DNA of 64,000 nt from Caulobacter sp. X (lineage in GTDB: Bacteria > Pseudomonadota > Alphaproteobacteria > Caulobacterales > Caulobacteraceae). A program made the translations under genes and the position numbers. Below are positions 9,532 through 18,766 of this stretch, piece after piece; positions within the stretch are counted from its first letter, which is position 1, and the number at the start of each line of letters is the position of its first letter. Below the pieces are notes generated by a model. The model saw only the letters and a program-made list of their open reading frames with translations. It had not been told where the DNA came from and did no database searches. The DNA lies in the NCBI RefSeq assembly GCF_002742635.1, contig NZ_PEGF01000001.1, positions 868,001-932,000 of the forward strand, read 5' to 3'.

Positions 9532-9584
9532 GGTTGGTTTCCCTCGTTGTCGAGGCCAACATGCTTGTGTCCGGCGCGACGCAT

Positions 9585-9624
9585 CAGTGCCGCCCGTCAC
9601 CGGGGCGACATGACAAACGTCACC
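9585..9624 (-). promoter_or_regulatory. Shared operator/promoter block of the ABC-DesKR operon
   Basis: TGACGTTTGTCA (9622-9611 on the minus strand), a TGAC-N4-GTCA palindrome, is followed after ten bases by GTGAC (9600-9596) and, four bases on, by GGCACTG (9591-9585). The same order and spacing occur upstream of the TonB receptor at 15837, where an 18-base stretch, GACATGACAAACGTCACC, is identical. The GTGAC may be a -35 element. The arrangement resembles an activator site just upstream of -35, as expected for NarL/FixJ regulators. No experimental support. Confidence 0.6.
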
Positions 9625-9721
9625 TTGTCGCGTCGCGGCGCGAAACCCGCCCTTGGAGGCGCGACTTTCGGCGCGTTACAACCAGAGTCGACGTGAGTCC
9701 CTTGGGGAGGCCGACCGCGAA

Positions 9722-10669
9722 ATGCATACGCAGAGAATTCTGGTGACGGGCGGCGCGGGCTTCGTCGGATCGCATCTGTGCGATCGGCTGCTGGAGAGCG
9801 GCGCCGAGGTGCTCTGCGTCGACAACTACTACACCGGCTCGCGCCTCAACGTGGCGCAGAACCTGTCCAATCCGCGCTTCGAACTGCTGCGTCACGACGT
9901 GACCATGCCGCTCTATGTCGAGGTCGATCAGATCTACAATCTGGCCTGCCCGGCCAGCCCGGTGCACTACCAGTTCGACCCGGTGCAGACGACCAAGACC
10001 AGCGTCCATGGCGCGATCAACATGCTGGGCTTGGCCAAGCGGGTGAAGGCCAAGATCCTGCAGGCCTCGACGTCCGAGGTGTACGGCGACCCGACCATCC
10101 ACCCCCAGGTCGAGAGCTATTGGGGCAACGTCAATCCGATCGGGATCCGCTCTTGCTACGACGAGGGCAAGCGCTGCGCCGAGACCCTGTTCTTCGACTA
10201 CTGGCGCCAACACAAGCTGCGCATCAAGGTGGCGCGGATCTTCAACACCTATGGCCCGCGGATGCATCCGAACGACGGGCGCGTGGTGTCGAACTTCATC
10301 GTCCAGGCGCTGAAGGGCGAGGACATCACCCTGTACGGCGATGGAACCCAGACGCGGTCGTTCTGCTATGTGGACGACCTGGTCGACGGCCTGATCCGGC
10401 TGATGAACACGGGCGACGACGTGACGGGCCCTATCAACCTGGGCAATCCGGTCGAGTTCACGATGAAGCAGCTGGCCGAGATGATTCTCGAACTGACGGG
10501 CAGCCCCTCGCAGATCGTTCACCGCCCCCTGCCCTCCGACGATCCGCGCCAGCGGCAGCCGGACATCACGCTCGCCAAGCAACACCTGGACTGGACGCCC
10601 ACGGCGCCGCTCAAGGTGGGACTGATGAGGACGATCGAGTATTTCGAGGGCCTGCTGAAGGCGGCTTGA
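9722..10669 (+). CDS. UDP-glucuronate decarboxylase (UDP-xylose synthase) family SDR
   Basis: A 315-aa extended short-chain dehydrogenase. NAD-binding GGAGFVGS at 10-17, the [11 protein letters not shown] loop at 35-45, catalytic STSEVYGDP with T117, and the Y146xxxK150 pair (SCYDEGK). [22 protein letters not shown] and [14 protein letters not shown] are near-diagnostic of UXS-type enzymes, which convert UDP-glucuronate to UDP-xylose. Start at 9722 has a GGGGAGG Shine-Dalgarno at 9704-9710. It lies alone on the plus strand, divergent from the ABC operon. UDP-xylose would feed LPS or exopolysaccharide; no glycosyltransferase is next to it. Confidence 0.93.
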   Translation: MHTQRILVTGGAGFVGSHLCDRLLESGAEVLCVDNYYTGSRLNVAQNLSNPRFELLRHDVTMPLYVEVDQIYNLACPASPVHYQFDPVQTTKTSVHGAINMLGLAKRVKAKILQASTSEVYGDPTIHPQVESYWGNVNPIGIRSCYDEGKRCAETLFFDYWRQHKLRIKVARIFNTYGPRMHPNDGRVVSNFIVQALKGEDITLYGDGTQTRSFCYVDDLVDGLIRLMNTGDDVTGPINLGNPVEFTMKQLAEMILELTGSPSQIVHRPLPSDDPRQRQPDITLAKQHLDWTPTAPLKVGLMRTIEYFEGLLKAA

Positions 10670-10716
10670 CACGGCCAAGCCTTGCCGGGATCGGCGCGCG
10701 CCAGTAACAGCCAATT

Positions 10717-12714
10717 ATGGCGCGTTCTGTTTCCTCGCTGGCCCTGCTGCTAGCCATTTCACTTCCAGCCTTTGCTCAAGCCCAGGAGGTCGAGGCGATC
10801 TCGGTCTGGGGCCGGCGCGCCAACGACTTGGGCCGCGCGACCTCGGCCAGCGAAGGGCGCGTCTCCTATGCCGACTTCGCCGTGCGCCCGTTGCTGCGTC
10901 CGGGCGAGTTGATCGAGGCGGTCCCTGGCCTCGCCGCGACCCAGCACTCCGGCGCGGGCAAGGCCAATCAGTACTTCCTACGCGGCTTCAACCTTGATCA
11001 TGGCACGGACCTGGCCGCCTCGCTGGATGGCGTGCCGCTCAACCTGCCGTCCCACGGCCACGGCCAAGGCTATCTGGACCTGAACCTGCTCACGCCCGAG
11101 TTCGTCCACGACATCGGCTTCAAGAAGGGCCCCTATTCCGCCGAGAACGGCGACTTCGCCACCGCCGGCGCGGTCGCCTTCGAGACCGCCGACCACCTGC
11201 ATGGCGACGGTTTGCAGGCTTGGGCGGGCGAGAACGATTATTACCGCGCGGTCGGCTCCAAGGCGCTGACAGACAACGTGCTGGTCGCCGCCGACCTCTC
11301 GACCGCGCGCGGAGCCTGGACCAACCCCGAGGACCTGCGGAAGATCAACCTGCTGGGACGCGCGCTGGCGGGCGGGTGGTCGATCACCGCTTTGGCCTAC
11401 GACGCCAAGTGGAACGCCACCGACCAGATCCCGCGCCGCGCGGTCGAGGCCGGCGCCCTGGATCGTCTCGGCGCCGTCGATGCGACCGATGGCGGAAACA
11501 CCTCGCGCTACATGCTGTCGGCCCGCCGCCGCGACCTGCTGCGCGGCCTGGACGCGGTCGTCTATGTCCAGCGCTACACGCTCGATCTCTATTCGAACTT
11601 CACCTACTTCCTGGACGATCCGGTCAATGGCGATCAGTTCGAACAGGTCGACCGCCGCTGGGTCTATGGCGGCTCGCTGGTCAAGCGCTGGAGCCTCGGC
11701 GACGGCTGGAGCGCCCGCACGGGCGCCTCGGCGCGCGTCGACGACATCGGCAAGGTCGGCCTCTACCGCACCACCGCCCGCGCCCGGCGCGCGACGGTCC
11801 GGCAGGATGCTCTGACCGAGTGGTCGACGGCGCTGTGGGGCGAGGCCTCTCGGCGCTTTGGCAAGCTGGACGCCACCTTCGGCCTGCGCGCCGACGCCAT
11901 GGGCGCGGACGTCGACGCCGGCGATCGGCGCAACGCTGGGACCGTCAGCGATCTGCAGGTCAGCCCGAAGCTCGCCCTGGCCTGGCGGGTCTCGAAGACC
12001 TTCGAGCTCTATGCCGACGCCGGACGCGGCTTCCATTCCAACGACGCCCGCGGCGCTGTGATCACGGTCGATCCGGTGACCGGCAGCGCCGCCGAGCGGG
12101 CCCCGCTTCTGTCGCCCACCGATGGGGCGGAGCTCGGCCTGCGCTGGAAGCGCGATGACCTGACCCTGACCGCCGCCGCCTGGGCGCTGCGGGTGGATTC
12201 AGAGCTCGTCTATGTCGGCGACGCCGGATTCACCGAGGCCAGCGGCGCCACGCGACGGCGGGGTCTGGAGCTGCTGGCGGACTGGCGACCGACCTCGCGA
12301 CTCAGCCTGACGGGCTCGTATGCCGCCACCCACGCGCGCTTCGCCGACCATCCGCCGGAAGGCGATCGCATCCCTAACGCGGTCGGCTCGGTGCTCAGCG
12401 CGGGCGCCAACTGGACGCCGGTCAAGGGATCGACCCTCTCGCTGACCTATCGCCGCCTGGGCGGCGCGCCGCTGATCGAGGACAACTCGGTGCGCTCGCG
12501 CCCGACCAGCCTGGTCAACGCCCTGTTCGTCCAGGAGCTGGGCCGCGCCATCCTGATGATCGAGGTGCTGAACCTGACCGACAGCCAGCGCGACGACATC
12601 GCCTATGTCTATGCCTCGAGGCTGCCTGGCGAGCCGGCCGAGGGTGTCGAGGACGTGCATTTCCATCCGGTGGAGCCACGCACTGTGCGCGCCGGTATCA
12701 AGATGAATTTCTGA
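10717..12714 (+). CDS. TonB-dependent receptor (first gene of TBDR-M1 peptidase-DUF6702 cluster)
   Basis: A 665-aa outer-membrane receptor. Signal peptide at residues 1-22 ending AFAQAQ, then a plug domain (RPGELIEAVPGLAATQHSGAGKANQYFLRGFNLDHGTDLAASLDGVPLN is the conserved plug core), and a beta-barrel of alternating strands ending in the terminal aromatic signature RAGIKMNF. The plug contains a histidine-bearing loop, PSHGHGQGY, near residues 111-119. It is followed by an M1 peptidase and a DUF6702-like protein, an arrangement suggesting uptake coupled to periplasmic processing. Ligand unknown. Confidence 0.9.
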   Translation: MARSVSSLALLLAISLPAFAQAQEVEAISVWGRRANDLGRATSASEGRVSYADFAVRPLLRPGELIEAVPGLAATQHSGAGKANQYFLRGFNLDHGTDLAASLDGVPLNLPSHGHGQGYLDLNLLTPEFVHDIGFKKGPYSAENGDFATAGAVAFETADHLHGDGLQAWAGENDYYRAVGSKALTDNVLVAADLSTARGAWTNPEDLRKINLLGRALAGGWSITALAYDAKWNATDQIPRRAVEAGALDRLGAVDATDGGNTSRYMLSARRRDLLRGLDAVVYVQRYTLDLYSNFTYFLDDPVNGDQFEQVDRRWVYGGSLVKRWSLGDGWSARTGASARVDDIGKVGLYRTTARARRATVRQDALTEWSTALWGEASRRFGKLDATFGLRADAMGADVDAGDRRNAGTVSDLQVSPKLALAWRVSKTFELYADAGRGFHSNDARGAVITVDPVTGSAAERAPLLSPTDGAELGLRWKRDDLTLTAAAWALRVDSELVYVGDAGFTEASGATRRRGLELLADWRPTSRLSLTGSYAATHARFADHPPEGDRIPNAVGSVLSAGANWTPVKGSTLSLTYRRLGGAPLIEDNSVRSRPTSLVNALFVQELGRAILMIEVLNLTDSQRDDIAYVYASRLPGEPAEGVEDVHFHPVEPRTVRAGIKMNF

Positions 12715-12805
12715 CGCCTCCGGAAGGAAAAAGGGATGATTTCCCCTTCACTCATGACCAAGGTGTCGGCGGGGTTCATCAGGGTTCTGAATTGAGGGGC
12801 TGAAT

Positions 12806-15226
12806 TTGTCCAAGCGTTCCATTCGCTACGCCGTGGCCGGCGTCATCGCGGCCGCGCTCGCCGCTTCTGTCGCTCACGCCGACGCCATCAAGCAGACCAA
12901 GGCGCCGTTCGAGGACAAGTTCCGCCAGCTGGAGGGCGAGGACTGGCCGACCCCGACCGACTACCGCAACGCCTCGGGCGCGCCGGGCTATCGCTACTGG
13001 CAGCAGAAGGTCGACTACGACGTCTCGGTGCGTCTGAACGAAGACACCAAGACCCTGACCGGTCGCGAGACGATCAACTACCGCAACAATTCGCCCGACA
13101 GCCTGCCCTATCTGTGGCTGCTGCTGGATCAGGACGCCAAACGCAACTCGATCGCCGAGATGACCGACACGGTCTCGGGCGACAGCGTCAGCCTGAACGA
13201 GATCCGCCGCATCCAGCGCTTCAAGGAGTGGGAAGGCGGCTTCACGATCAAGTCGGTGAGGGACGTCTCGGGCCGTCCGCTGAAGTTCACCGTGGTCGAC
13301 ACCCTGCTGCGCGTCGATCTTCCCCAGGCTGTGAAGGCCAATGGCGGCGAGACCAAGATCGTCATCGAATGGACCCTGCCGCTGATCGAGAACAAGATCG
13401 TCGGCGGCCGCAGCGGCTACGAATGCTTCACCGGCAAGGACGAGGACGGCAACTGCATCTACGAGGCCGCCCAGTGGTTCCCGCGCCTGGCCGTCTATTC
13501 GGACTATGAGGGCTGGCACAACAAGGCCTTCCTCGGCTCGGGCGAGTTCACCCTGGAGTTTGGCGACTACCGCGTCGCCCTGACCGTGCCGTCGGACCAC
13601 GTGGTGTCGGCCACCGGCGTCCTGCAGAACCCCGCCGCCGTGCTGTCGCCCGCCCAACGCGACCGCCTGGCGAAGGCGCGCACGGCCGCCGAGCCGGTCT
13701 ATGTCGTCACCCCCGAGGAGGCCGCGGCCGCCGAGAAGGGCAAGGCCAAGACCGAGAAGACCTGGATCTTCCAAGCCAGCAACGTCCGCGACTTCGGCTG
13801 GGCCAGCTCGCGCAAGTTCGTCTGGGACGCCCTGGGCGTGAAGCAGGAAGACCCCAAGGCTGAGCATCCCGTCGTGATGGCGATGTCGTTCTTCCCCAAG
13901 GAAGCCCGGCCGCTGTGGGACGCCTATTCGACCAAGTCGATCGCCCATACGCTGAAAGTCTATTCGGACTTCACCTTCGCCTATCCCTACCCGGTGGCCC
14001 AGTCGGTCAACGGTCCGGTCGGCGGCATGGAATATCCGATGATCAGCTTCAACGGCCCCCGGCCGGTGAAGGACAAGAAGACCGGCAAGCTGACCTATAC
14101 CGACCGCGCCAAGTACGGCCTGATCGGCGTGGTGATCCACGAGGTCGGCCACAACTACTTCCCGATGATCGTCAACTCCGACGAGCGTCAGTGGACGTGG
14201 ATGGACGAGGGCCTGAACAGCTTCCTGCAGTTCCAGGCCGAGAAGCAGTGGGACAAGAAGTTCCCGTCGCGTCGCGGCGAGCCCAAGAACATCGTCGAGT
14301 ACATGGTCAGCCAGGACCAGGTGCCGCTGATGACCCAGTCGGACTCGGTGATCCAGTTCGGTCCCAACGGCTACGGCAAGCCGGCGACCGCGCTGGTTGT
14401 CCTGCGCGAGACGGTCATGGGCCGCGAGCTGTTCGACCGCGCCTTCAAGGAATATGCGAACCGCTGGCGCTTCAAGCACCCGACGCCTTACGACTTCTTC
14501 CGCACGATGGAGGAGTCTTCGGGCGTCGACCTCGACTGGTTCTGGCGCGGCTGGTTCTACTCGACCGACCACGTCGACATCGCGCTGGACAAGATCGTGC
14601 AGGGCCGCATCGACAGCGGCGATCCCGACGCCGAAGCGGCCGTCCGCAAGGCCGAGCGCGCCAAGGAGCCGGAGTCGGTGACCGCCAGCCGCAACACCGG
14701 CAAGACCGTCGTCGAGCTGGATCCCAAGGTCCGCGACTTCTACGACCAGACCGACGAGTTCACGGTGTTCGATAGCGCCCGCAAGAAGGCCAAGTCGTCG
14801 CGTGAGGAACTGACCCCCGAGGAAAAGGCCGCTCAGGACTTCAAGGACAACCTCTACCGCTTCACCTTCCGCAATGTCGGCGGCCTGGTGATGCCGGTGA
14901 TCCTGAAGATGGACTTCACCGACGGCTCCACCGAAACGGTCCGCATCCCGGCGGAAATCTGGCGTCGGAATTCCAAGCAGGTCACCTGGCAATACGTCTC
15001 GGCCAAGCAGCTGAAGGGCGCCGAGCTCGATCCGCTTTGGGAGACCGCCGACGCCGATCGCGGCAACAACGTCTACGAAGGCGCGATCATCCCGACGACG
15101 TTCAAGGTCGCCAGGCCGCCGGAAGGCGGCGGCAACCGCATGAAGGACGCCAACCTGGAAGTCGGTCCCGACAGCCTGGCGACCAAGCCCAGCGCCGAGC
15201 CCAAGAAGGACGAAGGCTCCAAGTGA
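12806..15226 (+). CDS. M1 family (gluzincin) metallopeptidase, secreted
   Basis: An 806-aa protein starting with a TTG codon (GAGGGG Shine-Dalgarno at about 12794-12799). Signal peptide residues 1-25 (IRYAVAGVIAAALAASVAHA). The M1 aminopeptidase fold shows the exopeptidase-like loop GPVGGMEYPMI and zinc motif H445-E-V-G-H449, with the third ligand E468 exactly 18 residues on (WTWMDEGLNSF). A long C-terminal domain contains charged lysine-rich stretches. It is longer than minimal M1 enzymes and belongs to the group with about 100 residues between the N-terminal beta domain and the catalytic domain. Probably periplasmic, and translationally coupled to the next gene (GTGA overlap). Confidence 0.92.
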   Translation: MSKRSIRYAVAGVIAAALAASVAHADAIKQTKAPFEDKFRQLEGEDWPTPTDYRNASGAPGYRYWQQKVDYDVSVRLNEDTKTLTGRETINYRNNSPDSLPYLWLLLDQDAKRNSIAEMTDTVSGDSVSLNEIRRIQRFKEWEGGFTIKSVRDVSGRPLKFTVVDTLLRVDLPQAVKANGGETKIVIEWTLPLIENKIVGGRSGYECFTGKDEDGNCIYEAAQWFPRLAVYSDYEGWHNKAFLGSGEFTLEFGDYRVALTVPSDHVVSATGVLQNPAAVLSPAQRDRLAKARTAAEPVYVVTPEEAAAAEKGKAKTEKTWIFQASNVRDFGWASSRKFVWDALGVKQEDPKAEHPVVMAMSFFPKEARPLWDAYSTKSIAHTLKVYSDFTFAYPYPVAQSVNGPVGGMEYPMISFNGPRPVKDKKTGKLTYTDRAKYGLIGVVIHEVGHNYFPMIVNSDERQWTWMDEGLNSFLQFQAEKQWDKKFPSRRGEPKNIVEYMVSQDQVPLMTQSDSVIQFGPNGYGKPATALVVLRETVMGRELFDRAFKEYANRWRFKHPTPYDFFRTMEESSGVDLDWFWRGWFYSTDHVDIALDKIVQGRIDSGDPDAEAAVRKAERAKEPESVTASRNTGKTVVELDPKVRDFYDQTDEFTVFDSARKKAKSSREELTPEEKAAQDFKDNLYRFTFRNVGGLVMPVILKMDFTDGSTETVRIPAEIWRRNSKQVTWQYVSAKQLKGAELDPLWETADADRGNNVYEGAIIPTTFKVARPPEGGGNRMKDANLEVGPDSLATKPSAEPKKDEGSK

Positions 15227-15741
15227 TCCGGCGCGCGGTCGTTCTGATGGCGGCGGCGGGCTTGCTCCTCGCCCCGCTTCCGGCGGCCGCGCACCGCGGC
15301 CATGGCGCGCTGAGCGTCGTGGAGCTCGACGCCAAGACCGGCGCGGTGACGGTCAGCCACCGCGTTCCGGCGCACGACGCAGAGCCGGCCCTGGCCGCCA
15401 TCGCCCCGGACGCCCAGACCAGCCTGGACGATCCCGAAGCGGTCGAAGCCTTGAAACGCTACATGGCCAGCCGCTTCAGCGTGTCGATCTCCGGCCAGCC
15501 CGTGGCGCTGACGCTCAAGGACATGACCCTGGGCGCCGACGAGGTCCGCTTCGAATATGCTGGCATGACGTCACCGGCCGACATCGCCGGGGCGGTCACG
15601 GTCCGAGCGCCTCTGTTCGCGGACATCTATGGCGACCAGGTCAACCAGGTGAACATCCGCCGGCTGGGCGTCACCCGGACGCTGATCTTCAACGCGTCAG
15701 ACGCGGCCGATCCTCAGACGGTGGACGCGATCGTCCCTTAG
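15223..15741 (+). CDS. DUF6702-like secreted protein
   Basis: A 172-aa protein starting at GTG 15223, which overlaps the M1 peptidase TGA as GTGA. Signal peptide about 1-23 (VLMAAAGLLLAPLPAAAH). The mature N-terminus AHRGHGALSVVELDAKTGAVTVSHRVPAHD resembles DUF6702 proteins, which begin with AH-P-F/H-x-S-x-x-E. The body is beta-rich with a DIYGDQVNQVNIRR segment. DUF6702 proteins are often encoded beside M1 peptidases and TonB receptors (family-context knowledge), and the layout is the same here. Function unknown; a HRGH N-terminus could bind metal. Confidence 0.8.
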   Translation: MIRRAVVLMAAAGLLLAPLPAAAHRGHGALSVVELDAKTGAVTVSHRVPAHDAEPALAAIAPDAQTSLDDPEAVEALKRYMASRFSVSISGQPVALTLKDMTLGADEVRFEYAGMTSPADIAGAVTVRAPLFADIYGDQVNQVNIRRLGVTRTLIFNASDAADPQTVDAIVP

Positions 15742-15744
15742 GCG

Positions 15745-15787
15745 GACATGACAAACGTCACCTCGAGCGCGTGACCCCAGGCACTGC
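15745..15787 (+). promoter_or_regulatory. Shared operator/promoter block of the TonB receptor at 15837
   Basis: GACATGACAAACGTCACC (15745-15762) is identical to the block upstream of the ABC-DesKR operon. TGACAAACGTCA (15749-15760) is a TGAC-N4-GTCA palindrome. Ten bases later come GTGAC (15771-15775) and, four bases further, GGCACTG (15780-15786), the same spacing as in the ABC promoter. The palindrome is 76 bp from the receptor ATG. The core reads in the opposite orientation to the ABC copy, which a dimeric regulator would tolerate. Confidence 0.6.
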
Positions 15788-15836
15788 AACGCTTTGAGTC
15801 GTCCTGGCAGGTTCCTCGCAACAGAGGAGACCCACC

Positions 15837-18062
15837 ATGACCTTCACGACCCGCCGCGCCGCGCTTCTGGCCGCCACGGGCCTGGTCGCGTTCAGCGCCA
15901 ACGCCTACGCCCAGACGACGACCGCCTCCCCGCCTCCCGCGAAAAAGGAGCCGTCGACCCAGGTGCAGGGCGTGACCATCACCGCCCCGTCCAGCCAGGA
16001 CATCAAGACCTCGATCGACCGCCGCAGCTACAGCCTGGGCAAGGACATCCAGGCCACCACCGGTTCGGTCGCCGACGTGCTGCGCAACGTGCCGTCGGTG
16101 CAGGTGGACGTTCAGGGCAATGTCAGCCTGCGCGGCGACTCCAACGTCACCATCATGATCGACGGCAAGCCGTCCGGCATGTTCAAGGGCGACAACCGCG
16201 GCCAGGTCCTGCAGCAGATTCCCGCAAGCCAGTTCGAGCGGGTCGAGGTGATGACCAATCCCTCCGCCGCCTTCAGCCCCGAAGGCTCGGCCGGCATCAT
16301 CAACCTGATCACAAAGCAGCAGCGCGGCGTCGGCGCGACGGGCTCGGTGCGCGCCAACGTCGGCACCGAAGGCCGCAAGAACGCCAGCATCAGCCTGGCC
16401 CGCAACACCAAGGCGCTGACGCTGTCGGCCGACGCCGGTTGGCGCCGCGACAAGGCCAAGGGCCAGATCGTGGACGACCGCGAACGTCTCGACACGGCGA
16501 CGGGCAAGTACTCCCCCAGCCACCAGGAGGTCGGCTTCGTCAGCCGCGGCCAATCGCACAACGCCCGCGCCGGGGTCGACTACGACCTCGACAAAAAGAC
16601 CCGCCTCAGCGCCGAAGCCCGCTACAACGACATGAGCTACAAGTCGAAGTCCGGCTCGGACTACGACGGCCGCACCCCGAGCGGCGCGCCCAGCGTCCGC
16701 TACCAGCGGCGCGGCGACGGCGAGATGAAGCGCTCGGTGGCGGGCCTCTCCGGCGACCTGCGCCGCAAGCTATCTGGCGACGATCACGAGTTTACCGTCC
16801 ACGCCAGCCTGGAGCGCACCCGCGACCGTCAGATCACCGTGTCGGACGGTTTCAACCAGCTGCCGATCGTCTCAAGCTACGCCGAGCGCGTCCGCGTCGG
16901 CGACGAACTGGTCCAGGGCCGGCTGAAGGCCGAGTACAAGCGCCCCCTGCCCGGCGGCGCCAAGCTGGTGGCCGGCTACGAGCTGCAGGTCGACGACAAC
17001 GACTATGACAACTACGGCGCCCGCGGCCCGCTAGGCGGCTCGCTGACGACCGATCCGGCGCTGACCAACCAGTTCAAGTACAAGCAGGCGGTCAACGCCC
17101 TCTACGCCACCTACAGTCGCTCGATGGGCGACTGGACGGTGATGCCGGGCCTGCGCCTGGAAGAGGTCCAGATCGACACCAACCAGGTGACCTCCAATCT
17201 GAAGGACTCCAACGACTACCTGCGCGCCTATCCGTCGCTGCACGCGCAGTACAAGGTCGATGACACGCGCCAAATCAACGCCAGCTACAGCCGTCGCATC
17301 CAGCGTCCGAGCGCCCAGGACCTGAACCCGTACCGGATTTATCAGGACCCCTATAACTACCGCCAAGGTGACCCGCGCCTGAAGCCGCAGGTGACGGACT
17401 CGTTCGAGGTCGCCTACCAGCTGCGCAAGGGCTTCAACTACTATCTGGGCACACTGTACTGGCGCGAGGCGCGCGACGGCGTCACCGACGTGGTGCGCGA
17501 GCTGCCGGGCGGCGCCCTGCTGACCACCAAGGCCAACCTCGCCAAGAGCCGCAGCGGCGGCCTGGAACTGGTCGCCAACGCGCGCCTGACGCCCAAGATC
17601 TCTTACACGATCAGCGGTAACGCCGCCTGGAACGAGATCGGCGCCACGGACCTGGGCTTCCCCAACAGCCGCTCGACCTGGACCGTCTCGGGCTATGCGG
17701 CCCTGAACGTTCAGGCCACGCCCAAGGACTTCCTGCAGATCAGCGGCTTCGCCACCGGCAAGCGCTTGACGCCCCAGGGCTACAAGGAGCCGACGGGGAT
17801 GCTGCTGCTGGGCTACCGCCACAAGTTCAACGACCGCCTGTCGGGCGTGGTGACGGTGCAGGACGCGCTAAAGACCTTCGGCGACAAGCTGGTCATCCAG
17901 ACGGCCGCCCTGAAGGAGCGCCGGGCCATGGACCTCGACCTGCGAGCGGTCTTTATCGGCATCACCTACGGCTTCGGCGGCCAGGGCGCGGCCAATCCCC
18001 GTCGTCCGCGCGAGCCGGCTTTCGACTTCCAGACCACCCCGGGCGGCGTCGGCCCGATGTAG
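15837..18062 (+). CDS. TonB-dependent receptor (outer membrane beta-barrel, OMP_b-brl_3 type)
   Basis: A 741-aa protein with signal peptide 1-25 (ALLAATGLVAFSANAYAQ). The plug domain carries GSVADVLRNVPSVQVDVQGNVSLRGDSNVTIMIDGKPS and the ERVEVMTNPSAAFSPEGSAGIINLITK motif. The barrel lacks a carboxypeptidase-like N-terminal domain. ATG has a GAGGAG Shine-Dalgarno at 15824-15829. Its upstream region shares an operator-like block with the ABC exporter/DesKR operon, so it may be part of that response. The C-terminus (TPGGVGPM) extends past the usual aromatic end. Ligand unknown. Confidence 0.9.
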   Translation: MTFTTRRAALLAATGLVAFSANAYAQTTTASPPPAKKEPSTQVQGVTITAPSSQDIKTSIDRRSYSLGKDIQATTGSVADVLRNVPSVQVDVQGNVSLRGDSNVTIMIDGKPSGMFKGDNRGQVLQQIPASQFERVEVMTNPSAAFSPEGSAGIINLITKQQRGVGATGSVRANVGTEGRKNASISLARNTKALTLSADAGWRRDKAKGQIVDDRERLDTATGKYSPSHQEVGFVSRGQSHNARAGVDYDLDKKTRLSAEARYNDMSYKSKSGSDYDGRTPSGAPSVRYQRRGDGEMKRSVAGLSGDLRRKLSGDDHEFTVHASLERTRDRQITVSDGFNQLPIVSSYAERVRVGDELVQGRLKAEYKRPLPGGAKLVAGYELQVDDNDYDNYGARGPLGGSLTTDPALTNQFKYKQAVNALYATYSRSMGDWTVMPGLRLEEVQIDTNQVTSNLKDSNDYLRAYPSLHAQYKVDDTRQINASYSRRIQRPSAQDLNPYRIYQDPYNYRQGDPRLKPQVTDSFEVAYQLRKGFNYYLGTLYWREARDGVTDVVRELPGGALLTTKANLAKSRSGGLELVANARLTPKISYTISGNAAWNEIGATDLGFPNSRSTWTVSGYAALNVQATPKDFLQISGFATGKRLTPQGYKEPTGMLLLGYRHKFNDRLSGVVTVQDALKTFGDKLVIQTAALKERRAMDLDLRAVFIGITYGFGGQGAANPRRPREPAFDFQTTPGGVGPM

Positions 18063-18199
18063 GCGCAAGGCGGCGGCTGGCGAACCTCGCCGGCCGCCAA
18101 GCCCCCGCGCCGCGGCGGCGGGCCAGCTCCCGAAAGTGCGTACGCTGCGGCAACCTGCCCTATAGCCTTTGTCACGCGGTCGGCTTTCTGCATTAGCGC

Positions 18200-18685
18200 A
18201 TGAAAAGCTTAGCCGTGACCCACGCGACCTCTCCCGCCCCCCGAGCGGCCGAGGGCCATTTGCCAGGAGCCGCCGCGACGCGGGTGGCCACGGACTTCCT
18301 GCTCGATCACCTGATCGCGGGACTTAAGGCTCATGACGGCGACCTGCTTTCGGTGCTGGTGCTGGCCGCGCTAAGCTCGGGCAACTGCGCCCATCTGCCG
18401 GCCGAGCAGTTCGCGACGCTGGACAGGGCTCCGCCGGACCGGGAGCGTCGCCCCCTCACGATCCGCCAGGTCGCCCAATCGCTGGGCCAGCCTTACGAGA
18501 CCGTGCGCCGGCGCTTCGCCGCCTTGGAGACCGCCGGACAGATCGTCCGGCGCGGCCGCAACGGCTTCATCATCCCACAAGCGGCCGACAATGCGCCAGA
18601 ACGCCGGGACGCCGTGCGGCGCACCCACGCCAAGGTCCAACGCATGATGAAGACGCTTCAGGCCTTCGAGCGGCGCTCAGCGTGA
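18200..18685 (+). CDS. Winged helix-turn-helix transcriptional regulator
   Basis: A 161-aa protein. Residues 85-120 (PLTIRQVAQSLGQPYETVRRRFAALETAGQIVRRGRNGFIIP) form a clear winged HTH. The N-terminal half (ATRVATDFLLDHLIAGLKAHDGDLLSVLVLAALSSGN) is helical and may dimerise or bind ligand. The basic tail is KVQRMMKTLQAFERR. It lies between two TonB receptor genes, so a role in receptor control is possible but unproven. Confidence 0.82.
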   Translation: MKSLAVTHATSPAPRAAEGHLPGAAATRVATDFLLDHLIAGLKAHDGDLLSVLVLAALSSGNCAHLPAEQFATLDRAPPDRERRPLTIRQVAQSLGQPYETVRRRFAALETAGQIVRRGRNGFIIPQAADNAPERRDAVRRTHAKVQRMMKTLQAFERRSA

Positions 18686-18717
18686 AACGAAAACCGCCGC
18701 GGCCAAGACCGCGGCGG
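18684..18717 (-). terminator. Rho-independent terminator of the Oar-like receptor
   Basis: Nine-bp perfect GC stem, CCGCCGCGG (18694-18702) with CCGCGGCGG (18709-18717), and a six-base loop. On the minus strand it is followed by TTTTCGTTTC, so it serves the receptor gene ending at 18767. On the plus strand there is no T run, though it may still slow polymerase leaving the HTH gene. Confidence 0.75.
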
Positions 18718-18766
18718 CGTCGTGGGATCGAAGCCAGGGCTGGCCTCAGATCAGCTTGCTAGCGAC

